A DNA stretch of 64,000 nucleotides from Sequoia sempervirens (taxonomy: Eukaryota > Streptophyta > Pinopsida > Cupressales > Cupressaceae). The notes under the pieces were generated by a model. It was given only the letters and a program-made list of their open reading frames with translations, did not search any database and was not told where the DNA came from. The stretch lies in NCBI GenBank assembly GCA_007258455.2, contig VDFB02000003.1, forward strand, positions 46,751,889-46,815,888, in the 5' to 3' direction. Both the position numbers and the translations under genes were made by a program. Positions within the stretch are counted from its first letter, which is position 1. Each line of letters starts with the position of its first letter. Positions 11,196-22,587 of this stretch are shown one piece after another.

Positions 11196-14100
11196 TTAGT
11201 TTTGATTAGGAGGGGTAATCACCCCTAACTTCCCTCTAAGATACTCAAAAGTATCCTTAGGCAACGACTTGGTAAAAATATCTGCAATCTGCTCCTTAGT
11301 AGGCACATACTCCAGTCTGACTTCCTTTTCACTTACCTTCTCCCTCAAAAAGTGAAACTTGATAGATATATGCTTTGTTTTTTAATGCAGCACTGGATTC
11401 TTGGAAATGTTAATAGCACTTGAGTTATCACAGAATATAGCAATAGGCTCATCATATACAACTTTGATATCCTTCAACATATATTTCATCCACAAAACTT
11501 GAGTACAATTGTTAGTAGCAGCAATGTATTCGGCCTCTGTAGTAGACAAGGAAATGGCGTTCTACTTCTTGCTTAACCATGAAATTAGCTTCTTACCCAA
11601 GAAAAATGCTCCACCACTAGTACTTTTTTTGTCATTCATATCTTTAGCATCAGTAAAGGCACTCAAGGAAAGATCATCATCTTTAGGATACCATAGGCCA
11701 AGATCAACAGTTCCCTTCAAGTATCTGAAAATTCTCTTCATAGCAATCACATGAGATTCCTTCGGATTAGCTTGAAATCTTGCAACAATACATACAACAT
11801 TCATGATATTAGGCCTAGTTTGAGTTAAATACAACAATCAACTAATCATTGATATGTATCTTTTCTGATTTGCTTTTGGAGAATCATCTTCTATTGTCAA
11901 CAAGCATCTGGCCACCACGGGTGTACCAACTAGCTTTGAATCTTCCATACTGAACTTCTTCAGCAATTCCTTCACATACTTGGACTGAGATATAAAAATC
12001 CCTTTATCTAAGTAATTTTCAATCCCAAAAAGAATTTCATCTCACCAATCATAGACATCTCAAATTCATTTTGCATCTCATTAGAAAACTTCATGCACAA
12101 ACTATTATCTCCTCCAAAAATGATATCATCAACAAAGACTTCAGCAATCAAATCTTTATTATGATCAATCTTGAAATACAAATTACTATCAACAATACCT
12201 TTGTTAAGTCCAAGCTTCAGCAAATACTTATCCAATATTGCATACCATGCTCTAGGGGCTTGCTTGAGTCCATACAATGCTTTCTTTAATTGACACACCA
12301 TGTCTTCCTTATCAGTCAACTAAAATCCATTAGGTTGCTAAACATACACTTCTTCCAATTCACCATTTAGAAAAGTTGATTTTACATCCATCTGATAAAC
12401 TTTGTAGTTCTTGTGAGCAGCATAGGCAAGAAATAATCTTACAGCTTCAATTCTAGCAATAGGGGAAAATGTCTCTTCAAAATCAATTCCTTCCATCTGT
12501 GAATATCCTTTACATACCAGTCTTGCTTTATTTCTAACCACTTCACCTTGCTCATTCAATTTGTTTCTAAAGACCCATTTGGTTCCAATTACATTCTTAT
12601 CCTTAGGTCTAGGAACAAGAATCCATGTATCATTTTTCTCAATCTGTTTTAACTCTTATTTCATTGCTTCAACCCAATGCTCATCTTTACATGCTTCATT
12701 CACACTAGTAGGCTCATTCTTTGAAATCAAGCAATACTCTTCTACAATTTTTCTCCTAGTCTAGACACCTTTTTCTATCACCTATAATTTGATCTTCTGA
12801 ATGATTCAATCTTAGATACCTTAGAGTCTTCTTAGGATGTTCTTCAACTTCAGGCTCTTCTGGTCTCTCTTCTTCTCTTTCACCATTTTATCCTTCTTTT
12901 TCATTTTCTTGATTTACCAAATTGATTTTCACTTGATTTGTAGTCTGAACTTGCTTTCCTTGGTTTGTATTGTCATCCTGATCATTAGAGTCATATCCAC
13001 AGGTTCTGGATGGTGTACCTAATTCTTCATCAACCTTAAAATTTACACTTTCAACCATTTTCTTGAATCTTTTATTGTAACACCAGTAGGCCTTGCTTTT
13101 AGTAGAATAACCCAGAAAGATACCTTCATCACTCCTAGCATCAAACTTTCCTATGTCTTCATCTCTCTTAATATAACATTGCTTCCAAATATATTGAAGT
13201 ATTTAACAATAGGCTTTTGACCATTCCATAGCTCAAAAGGGGTCTTACCAGTATCACTTTTATTTGTACTTGGTTGAGTGTGTACACAACAGTACTCACA
13301 ACTTCTCTTCAATAGATATGAGGAACATTTCCTTCCAACATCATAGTTCTAGTAACATCTTCAATTGTTTTGTTCTTCCTTTCCACAACTCCATTTTGTT
13401 GAGGTGTCCACAGTGTAGATAATTGTCTCTTTATTCCATGTTCTTCACAAAAAGAATTAAATTCATCGGAAGTGAATTCACCACCTCTATCTGATCTTAG
13501 ACATTTAACCTTCAAACCTGTCTCTGTCTCAACCATAGCTTTAAAGATCTTGAACTTTTCAAGTGCTTCAAATTTCTCCCTTAAGAAAGTAACCCATACC
13601 ATTCTAGAATAATCATCAATGAGTAAATGAAATACCTATAACCTTGTAAACTTATGACCTTAAAGGGACCACATAGATCAGTATGCACAAGCTCTAACAA
13701 TTCATTTGAACAATGCTTTTTACTCCAAAATGAAATCCTAATTTGCTTTCCCAACTGACATTCCTTGCATATTGCATTAGTAGGTTTCACCAACTTAGGT
13801 AGATCTCTCATAGCCTTAGTGGAAATTATCTTGATAATATTATCAAAGTTAACATGACACAATCTCCTATGCCATAACCAACTCTCGTCAACTTGAGAAA
13901 TCAAACAACTTTTACTAGCAGCACTCAAGTGAAAGAGATTACCTTTTGTGTTTGTACCTGATGCAATTTCATTTTCGGAACTCAATATTCTGCACTTTCC
14001 ATCCTTGAACTGAAGATTGTATCCCTTATCAACCATTTGACCAACGCTCAAAAGATTATGCTTCAAGCCTTCCACATACAGAACATCATCAGTATTATGC

Positions 14101-15332
14101 TTACCATCAAGAGAAATGCAACCTCTTCCACAAATCACACCAGTTGTATTATCACCAAATCTTACAACACCACCATCATACTTTTCCAAGCTTGCAAACT
14201 TACTTTTGTCTCCTATCATATGATGTGAGCATCCACTATCAATTAGCCATTCATCTTTTTCTTCAACTCTAGCAGCTAGGGCTTTCCCCACATTTGTACA
14301 ACCAACAGATTCAGTAGATACAAGATTATTTTCCTTGATAGCAATAAATACCCATTCATCATCACTTATATTTCCTTTATCAGATTCATCATTTGTCACA
14401 CCTTCATCAGCAACATGGTAACACTTCTTCTGAAATCTAGGCTTGTTATGTCTTGTTTTAGGATCTCTTTCTGAACACCTTGATGCAAAATGACCTATCT
14501 TATTGTAAGAAAAACATTTAAGAGGAAATTTTCCTTCATAGTTACCTTTTCCTCTCCTTACTCTTGTGACAATAAGTTCTTCCAGCTCTTCTAGCTCTCT
14601 TTCTTCTTCTTCAATCTATCTAATTTCATCCTCATACTTAAATTTCTTTCTAGATGAACTTTCACCCTGATCATATCTTTGTCTATCTCTTCCAGAAGTA
14701 GTATCCTTAAATGCAGATTCAACCTTAGGAAGGTCATCACCAAATTCACTCAACTCAAAAGCAGTCAACTTACCAACCAACATATCTTTGGTAATGTTTG
14801 TTACAGTTCAGAGCTCTTCAATAGCACTAGCTTTGACTTTGTAATAATTAGGTAGGGATCTAAGCACTTTAGCAACAATCTCATATTCATCTATCTTTCT
14901 ACCAGCGCATCTAATACCACACACAAGTTCATTATCTCTTTGCATGAAAGTATTAATGTTCTCATCATCACCCATTCTCAACCTTTTATATTTCCCTTTC
15001 AAACTCTGCAACTTAGCAATCTTCACATTATCATCACCTTCATACAAGGTTTCCAACTTTTTCCAAATCTCATGAGCAGTCTTCAGATCCATAACATTTG
15101 TCATCTTAGAATTAGTCAAAGCACTCAACAAAGCTTCCTTAGCCTGGATATTATACTTAGCATCTTTGATCTTAGCAGAAGTAGTAGGACCATTCTATGG
15201 AATAATATACATATTACTTGTAATGCTCCAATAGGGCTCACCAATGAATCTTAAATGGCACCCCATTCGAGTCTTTGGCAAATAATAATTTGTTCCATCA
15301 AATATTAGACTATCCTTTTTGTAACTTGCCAT
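11196..15332 (-). pseudogene. Ty1/copia Gag-Pol polyprotein, broken
   Basis: The start ATG at 15332 lies about 38 bases past the PBS (MASYKKDSL) and the stop is at 11196 after GVITPPNQN. Domains in order: UBN2-type Gag (to about 14810); a zinc knuckle near 14510 reading CFSYNKIGHFASRC, so the second Cys is Tyr; protease DSG at about 14240; the pre-integrase His/Cys region (13870-13740); integrase with catalytic Asp at 13677 (HTDLCGP), Asp at 13489 (RSDRGGEF) and Glu in NGVVERK; RT with FVDD at 12126-12137; and RNase H (11837-11200). Premature stops and frameshifts separate the domains (for example near 13600, 12560, 12330 and 11840), so it is non-functional although all integrase catalytic residues survive. 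Confidence 0.95.
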
Positions 15333-15369
15333 CCTAGATCACTTAAGTTGTTAAACTTCTTCCAAGGAA

Positions 15370-15385
15370 CCTGCTCTGATACCAA
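15370..15385 (-). other. Primer-binding site, initiator Met tRNA type
   Basis: The minus strand reads TTGGTATCAGAGCAGG next to the 5' LTR. TGGTATCAGAGC is the classical plant copia PBS complementary to the 3' end of initiator methionine tRNA. Confidence 0.95.
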
Positions 15386-15386
15386 T

Positions 15387-16600
15387 TTTTGGCAACACAA
15401 GGGAAGACAACTGAGAGGGGGGGTGAATCATTTGTCACAGAAATTCAAAACTTATTCAACTTATTAACCTTATTCTCATATCTGATTATTAACCATGAAA
15501 ACATAAATCATCAACACATCAGAAACACACATAACACCAAAAAAATTTACATGAAAACCCTGTTAGGGAAAAACCATGGTGGAGGTTAATCCACAATATT
15601 ATACCCTATTAAAAGTATAATGAAAATGAAATGTGGGGAATGCACATGCATTCGGGTACACTGCCTAGAGCTCACTACTCAATTACAAAGGAATACACAC
15701 TATCTTACAAAGAGATTTGGATTACAACCATCTGGATTTTGAACTGAGAGAATAACATCTGTTAATGCCTGATTACAGTTCTGATTAAGCACATGAACAA
15801 TTCTTTACTCTTCTGCACACTTCTTCACACTTTTATCTGCCTTCGAATGATATTTGCACATACAAGCACACTCTTGCACCCTCTTACTATTCGAATAAAC
15901 AATTGCTCTTATATATCCACAACAAGAAATTTCATCCCTTCATGTCGGCCTCAACAAAAATAATAAAATGAATATAAACTGTTGGCCCAAAACATTAAAG
16001 ATTAACAATGTGAGTCAACCAAGGTCGACCACAGCTTAGTGAGGACCCAAATCAACATCTCCAACATGAAAACACTTCAATTAATTTCTCCTCGAGGATC
16101 CACAACATGCTACAAACACTATGTCGGCCAAGAACAAGAAAAAAATGAACACACAAGAGAAAATTGCCAACCACGAGCACACCGATCAATGCGGACGTGC
16201 AACAAAGATAGAGCAAGATCTAGAAACATCCAAAATCATCACGAATCACAAGAGAAGCATCTGCAACAAGTGGACTAACTAAAATAGCATCATCTTCAAT
16301 CAAGAACACCAACTGAAGAAATAGAAAAACTGTCAGAATGAAAATCTTCATAACTTGATCAAATCTTCATGCAGATCTTTGAAACTCAATGTGGATAAAC
16401 TAGATACAGTCAGCAACAAACCCTTTAGTCCACAACCTCTAATAAAAAATGTACAGAAATAACCGACATACTGAACTTCACTTCACCACTAACAACCTGT
16501 AACTCATTTATTACAATTTTCTCAATATCCTCGACATATACAGCTTCAAATGAATTTATGCTAATAGTGTTGACATCAATGGAAACCACAACATCCAACA
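15387..16600 (-). repeat. Copia 5' LTR (1214 bp)
   Basis: It is the partner of 9627-10874, ending ACATCCAACA at 16600. It would have driven transcription of the element leftward. Confidence 0.95.
15908..15915 (-). promoter_or_regulatory. LTR TATA box
   Basis: The minus strand reads TATATAAG. The same motif sits at the matching place in the other LTR (10198-10205) and in both LTRs of the related plus-strand element (46407 and 53486). Conservation at the same position in four LTRs supports a core promoter. Confidence 0.6.
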
Positions 16601-16605
16601 TATTC

Positions 16606-17884
16606 TTATTGTAACAAAACCATCTAGTTGTGATGCCCTCTTAAAGGCTAGTGATAGTTTAGTAATGATGTGGGAATGTTGAGAAATGAGAAAGTCTTAA
16701 ATAGAGGAAATAAAATGTGAGAAAACAAGGTGAGTGATAAGAATTACTTGTGTTATTGAAATAGTGTGTAGAAATTTAATTTATGGAATGGAAATTATTT
16801 ACTTATTTTGTATAACTAGTTTTTGAAACTTCAATTCATTTTCAATTAGTCAAAGTTTAAATGAAAATTAGTCATTTTATTTAAAAATATAATATATTCA
16901 TATAGTTTAACAAAAAACAATTCTAAGGTTTGACTAAGGTGTAACTCCTAACACAACAAATTCCAACGGTATTTCAAGATACCACTAGGTTTTCAACTAC
17001 AAGTTTAGATAATGTAGGCAATCATTTTTTTGTATATCAAAAGCACAAGTTGAAGTTGTGGCAAAAGGTTAGAACCAAAAGTTCAAGGTTGAAATTATAG
17101 GCATGGGGATCAATTATGTAGTTGTGAGATTGAACCAAAGTAGAGCTTAGATCAATTAGGAGTTTTTCAAAGCATCATAGTCTCATATCTAATAATAAAG
17201 GATAGGATTGGATCATTGATCACAATCTACAACATAATATCTCCAAGTCACAAACAAAGTTAAGTACTTGCACCTTTGTCATTTAAAAACATGTTTGTGT
17301 AGTGTTTCATTACTCATCTCCTTATTCTAGGGTAATTTTATTGTTAGTACTTATTTGCATTTATTTACCCTAGTTTTATTTGAAAATAATTGTTTATTTC
17401 TTTTCATTTTGGTGAACCCATTAGGTCTTACACCCCCTAGGATTTTACCTTAGGTTTTTATCCTTGTATTTTTTGATATGAAATTTGCAATTGATTCAAC
17501 ATCTATCATTTAAGATCTTGGTAGGGTTTGGATCCAACATCACTTGTTCTTTATTTTTCTATATTGATTAGGTTTGGTCTCTCATTGTTTACTACTTTGA
17601 TGTCTACCTATCCATCCTTCTGTTGACTATGTATTATTGTTATACTTTTTATTATGGAATATACTCAACCTGTATCTTTGGCCTATGCCCATTCATATAT
17701 GAAGGATCCTCATGCATTTTCATTGTTTGTTGCATGTCACCCTTGGATACTTAAGAGAATTGTATCTTTCTACCATAAAGGATGATCTAGGTTTTATGAA
17801 TGGATTTTTTATTAGTATTTTTATTTTTCATCCTTCATAGAGCTTATTAGTACTTTTTCTTCCCTTTTATATGACTTTTCTTCA
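16606..17884. other. AT-rich flank, no gene seen
   Basis: Right flank of the copia element. I found no coding, RNA or repeat structure that I can support. Confidence 0.5.
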
Positions 17885-18240
17885 TTTTATCTATATAATT
17901 CAAAATGATTACACACCTTGCATGAAAAATGAGGACAAGGACTTAGCCCTAAATTTTCATGACACATCTATCTTAAATGATGCTTTGTGTGTTGATGATG
18001 TTCCATTGACTAGTACTTGTGATGTTTGCATGTTTAGTGGTGATATTCCTCCTACATCTTACATAGTATTATCTCCCTACATTTAGGTGTTCTTGATATT
18101 TCCTTTTATGAGAAGCCTAATGATATTGGTGTGTGTGTTTTGACTTCATTTGCATAAAATGTTGGTATTCCTTCTTCCATAACTTGTGGTATGCTTGATG
18201 ATGATTTCCCTATTAATGAGCTTCCTAGTGACATTTCTTA
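17885..18240 (+). pseudogene. Unrecognised coding relic, one frameshift
   Basis: A plus-strand frame runs from about 17885 through DYTPCMKNEDKDLALNFHD and CDVCMFSGDIPPTSYIVLSP, shifts by one base at about 18084, and continues in the next frame (LGVLDISFYEKPNDIGVCV ... GMLDDDFPINELPSDIS) to a stop near 18240, with one TAA on the way. The acidic, Asp/Pro-rich composition looks protein-like, unlike neighbouring AT-rich DNA. I do not know the family. It may be a spacer or leader protein of an old Ty3 element, since an integrase relic starts 600 bp further on, though on the opposite strand. Confidence 0.35.
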
Positions 18241-18839
18241 ATCCAAATCCCTAAGAGGATTATAGGATAAACTTGCAAATTAAAATAATAATCTATACAC
18301 TTAGTAGAACACATATAAGCGACTCTAAATTGTCATGCATATGCGCATTCAAGAAAAGTGGAAGACTTTTCAATCCAATTGAATTGCATGCAAGAAGATA
18401 TATGTTGTACTACATGTATACAACAACTTGTTGGTATAAATTTATTTGTTTGTAGCTAGTATGAGACAACTATATAGGCACATGACTATTAGCTAGGCCT
18501 CAAACAACAAGCTTTAATAGATGTCAAAAGTGTATGACACACTTTTCATATGGATTGGAGTGTGAGAGCTGAACTTGTATGGTACTACTTATTTCAAACC
18601 TATATAGTTGATATGCATGTGTATCCTTGTGCAAGGCCAAAAAATGTGGGTGGGTAATGTTGTACAAATATGCATAGGGAATATGCATAATGGTCTTGCA
18701 CAAATTTATATTGAAAACAATCAATACAAATTGATTATAGAAAAGCACCCAAATTGAGTGAATGGGTGAGACTCCAATTGTGTGTATGGTGGCATTAAGA
18801 TCATTCACCCCTTCTTGAGAAGCAATGACCTCCCTTACA

Positions 18840-19775
18840 TCTACGCTTAGTATAATAAATTATGTATGGATTTGTTCCAAGTTGTACACCATTTGTCTTG
18901 GTGAGCATGTTGCCTTGTATTAAATCTATGGAATAGTCTATGACTACCTAAGAAAGTATTGGTTGTAGTCATGTAAATGATTTCATCCTTTGTTACTGGA
19001 TTTACATGAGCAATATCTAGGTCTATTTGGTGTTGAGATTGTTCTATCTCAAAAAGTGGAGGGAAATATGGCTTAAGTAGCTCTATATTGAAAGTAAGAC
19101 ATGGACCCAAGTACTAGGGTATGTCAAGAATTAAAGTGTCCTCACCAACTATGCATAGTATAGTGTACTTACCATACCACAAGGTTTAATATTGTAGTGT
19201 GGAACTTAGAAAAATTCTCTCTAAAGATTAATCCATACTTTATCATTGACTTGGGAGGTATGTGGCGCATGATGTGCATCATGATGATACTTGTATTTCT
19301 ACCATTGATGTTGAAGAATTTGTTGAACTTGTTGATGAAGGTATTGGATTCATTATAAGAATCATTGAGCTTTGTTTATTTATTGTTCTTGTGTGTGCAT
19401 CTTTGAAGTCACTAGTACATTGTAGGATATATCAATGGTCATCACTCATTGTAACCCAAGATGTGTTTGGAAAGTATTATTCCCTATAGAATTGTGTATT
19501 TACCTATTATAAGCATATTTGATGGAAGGTAGAATATCATCTCATTTGCATGGAGATGTAATTTTGTGAATTTTTAGAAGAGGAACTAATGTGTGATAAA
19601 CCACCTCTAATTATCCATTAATTTGTGGGTGAAAACTTATGGATCAATCTATTTTTTTGTCCAACATGGCCTAGAGATTTGCTAAAAATTTAAATCATGG
19701 CTCATGATTAGAGACAATGGATGTTAAGAGAAGTAGAGCCATATATATGGTTGAAGAAGATGAACATAGTGTATA
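18840..19775 (-). pseudogene. Ty3/gypsy integrase relic, C-terminal part
   Basis: Read on the minus strand from 19775 down, shifting frames match the distal catalytic core: a segment like 'FFNHIYG', then FHPQ..G with EVVYHT (about 19590-19640), then an AYNR-like segment (about 19500). Next comes the integrase C-terminal region with DKVWINL (about 19245), VGEDTLILDIP (about 19130) and NIELLKPYFPP (19030-19080), ending near 18840. This is the usual Ty3/gypsy order. It continues the relic at 27819-28330, from which it is separated by the inserted element 19781-27813. Multiple stops make it non-functional. Whether a chromodomain followed cannot be decided. Confidence 0.8.
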
Positions 19776-19780
19776 CTATT
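19776..19780. other. Target-site duplication, left copy
   Basis: CTATT directly before the LTR; an identical copy directly follows the right LTR at 27814-27818. Confidence 0.93.
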
Positions 19781-21070
19781 TGTAAGAGAGGGGGACCAAC
19801 CACGTCAAGGCACTAGGTCATGGAGAGCCGAGAATGGAGGGCTGCCCTAACTTACCTCACTCTAAAGGGGTGTTTCAGATAAAGGTCGAGAATGATGAGG
19901 ACTATAAAGTATTTCAATTACTCTTTAGACCCGAAACCCAAGTTTAGGATAAGCGAGTTGATTTTCGGAGTCAATACTGTACCTCAAATAACTCTTTATC
20001 TAAGGACTAAAGTGCAGTTTTGGGATGACAGCACAGCGTGCTAGCGTCTCTCAGGCGTGTTGGCGTCTGTATGACCAGAGGACAAAAAGTACAATATAAC
20101 TACTAGAAAATGAACTAATGGCCTAGTAACTATTTTGGAATGAGCAAAACTGAACAATAAAGTACGAAAAGTACAAACGAAGATGATAAAGTAGATAGAT
20201 GAAAGCTAGAGTAATGAAAATGATCTCACCAAGGCATCAGTTCGCTAGCTAGCTGCAAATGTGCATTCACCTACACACAAGAAAGAGGGGAAATTATTGG
20301 GGTTGTACAGGGTTCTGCCTCAATTAGACCCTCGTTTTGATGTTTCCACCTCCACAGACAGCCAAATAGCAACGAGAGAAATATGCGATAAAGAAGTGGA
20401 GAAAGTAGAAGATGCAATAAACACTACAAAACAGTAAAGTGCTACTCAACCAAATCACAAAGGAGGAGCGAAATGTTACCACCTCCACCCAAAAGCTCAC
20501 TAGCCAATGGAGGAGAAAGTGAACTTGGAAAGGTCACCACAACCTCAACTGTGATGGAAGGAGGTCTCGCAAGACTCCAAGACCATGTTGCTATGGCTTG
20601 CTTCACCCTTGCTATGTGGAGCTGATGGAGTGTTGTTGCTACTATAATGGGGTGCTAAAGTGTTTCTAAAGAGTGAAGAATGCAAAGAGAGTGAAGTTGA
20701 GATTCTTGAGAATACAAAAAGAGATGGATTAAATGAAGAATGGATGAATTTGAGGGAGAAGAGGGAAGAATTTTCCATATTCAGGGTTGGTTGGTCAAAG
20801 AAGGACATTACAAATCGACCCCAATTGAAAGTGTAATGCCTTTGCCAACTTTAGACACAAGAATCTATCATGGACATAAGTGCATCACGCGAACATTTGC
20901 ATACCATGCGCGCGTCCCCTACAAATATTCTCTCACCAACACAAGAGACAAACGCCAAGTGGAAGGAAGGCAGTTGGGTGATGTGGAATTTCACCTTCAT
21001 ATTTGATTTTCTAAAGTGAAGGTATGTGAAAGGGGAATTTGTGTAAGGGGTGCAAATTTTCTCCTATACA
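19781..21070 (-). repeat. TR-GAG-like element, 3' LTR (1290 bp)
   Basis: It opens TGTAAGAGAGGGGGACC and closes CTCCTATACA. It is homologous over its whole length to 26543-27813, with roughly 12-13% mismatches by eye in the first 350 bp, which indicates an old insertion. Confidence 0.93.
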
Positions 21071-21086
21071 TTTTTCCCCCACTTTA
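21071..21086 (-). other. Polypurine tract
   Basis: The minus strand reads AAAGTGGGGGAAAAA immediately before the 3' LTR. The tract at 60334-60350 in the other non-autonomous element has the same CTAAAGTGGGGG core. Confidence 0.9.
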
Positions 21087-21292
21087 GCGAGCATGAATAT
21101 TGATGAGTGCTTCGGTAAAGTAGATCAAAGAGTTAGTAGGGTTAGAGATGTATACTTGAACCATCGAGGAATCAAACCGTGATTTGGTGAGCTTGAAAGC
21201 ACAGGTTGGAACAAAAGACTTCATAGCCCCATAGAACTATGAAGTTGCACAAGGTACATCGAAGGCCCTCAGACCAATGATGGAAAAATTTT

Positions 21293-21520
21293 GTAGGATG
21301 AAAGCGTCTCATAGGCCTGCAGACCTACAAGGAGGCAGCCCCCAAGATCTCTCACATGAAGGAAGACCCATGAAGTAAGCACCTTACAGGCCCACAAACC
21401 TGCAAGAAGGTATCCCCCAAGATCTCTCACATGAAAGAAACCCAAATGAAAGTGCCTTACAAGCCCACATATTTGCAAGGAGGCATCCCCCAAGATCTCA
21501 AGCATGGAGGAAACCTAAAG
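21293..21520. repeat. Three tandem repeats of about 74 bp in the gag-only element
   Basis: Each unit contains CCTRCARGCCYRCA, GCAAGGAGGCA and CCCCCAAGATCTC(TCAC)ATG followed by GGAAACC. They lie between the Pro-rich end of gag-protease and the PPT, in the place where pol would be in a full element. Confidence 0.85.
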
Positions 21521-22587
21521 GAGGAGACTTCGTAGAGCCAAATTGGAAATCAACTTGATAGGCACACCTGTAAAGTGACATGTTTACCCACAGATAAAGC
21601 ATGTCCAAAACAAGGCGGAAAGTCATGTAGACCGTTAGAAAATTGGAAGGCTTTCAAAGGGGTTCCTTGAGAACCCAGTGTAAGAATAGGGTCCACCCAA
21701 GGGACACGCTATTTGAAAGTACAAAGAGACATTTTTTTCTCAAATTGATTCATCGTTAAGAAATCCTTTTGAAAGATGTCCACTTCATCAAGGAATTTGA
21801 AAGGAAGAAAATGCTCCCTTGTGAGGGAAAGGTAAAGGTTGCTCCCACCTCGAATGAAATTTTTCAAGCTCTTTCTTTGTGAACCCATGATGAAGGAAAC
21901 ACGTTTCGTTAGGGGTCCTAGTTGTGAATGCAGTTTTGAAAAAGAAATGTTCGCGAGGATTTTTGAGAAAAGATTCATTGGTAGCGAATGCATTTTTTGA
22001 AAATTGTAGCATCATAGAAATGGAATTGTCACACATGAAAGGGACAAATCAAGCAAAGAAGAGAAAATGATAAGAAAAGAGCAAAGCAGAAATAAACATA
22101 AACAAATGGCATAGGGGTGATATGATATTTTGGGGTTAGAACTGCTCATAAATATATATAAGTATAATAATAATATATAAATGAACTATCATCAACCCCA
22201 TACTATATCATACCATGTGAAGAATGCACGAGAAGACAAAGTAAAAATAAAAAATTGGGTCAACATGGAAGGGAAGCCTAAATTCCCCCAACACTTTGCA
22301 TCATCCCCAATTTGTCAAAAATAAAAACACATAGCAGAGGAAGAATGATGATACAAATAGAAGGTTTATGACACAAAAACCACTCATGTATCCAAGCACC
22401 AACAACGGTGACAAGGATCATCTAGGAACACATAGCACGAGTATGGGGGAACACATCACAACACACACACTTCTAATCTAAAGATAAAGAAGAGGTCTCC
22501 CCCTAACACTCATCAACCAAGAGGTCATCCACTTCCCACTCTAGATCATCATAAGGGGAAGGAGGACGATCCTGCAGTGGTGGAATA
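21521..22587. other. Non-coding internal region of the gag-only element
   Basis: Between the 74-bp repeats and the gag-protease end there is no supported reading frame and no RT, RNase H or integrase motif on either strand. Confidence 0.6.

Larger units (their letters stand above)
9627..16600 (-). mobile_element. Full-length decayed Ty1/copia LTR retrotransposon (6.97 kb)
   Basis: Two similar LTRs (9627-10874 and 15387-16600) flank an internal region holding, on the minus strand, an initiator-Met PBS, gag, protease, integrase, RT, RNase H (the copia order) and a PPT. Flanking pentamers are TATTA (9622-9626) and TATTC (16601-16605), four of five identical, consistent with an aged target duplication. 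LTR ends are TG...CA, except that the outer TG of the right LTR has become TT. It belongs to the same family as the element at 45765-54011: LTR ends, internal coding and tail are clearly homologous in reverse orientation. Confidence 0.95.
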
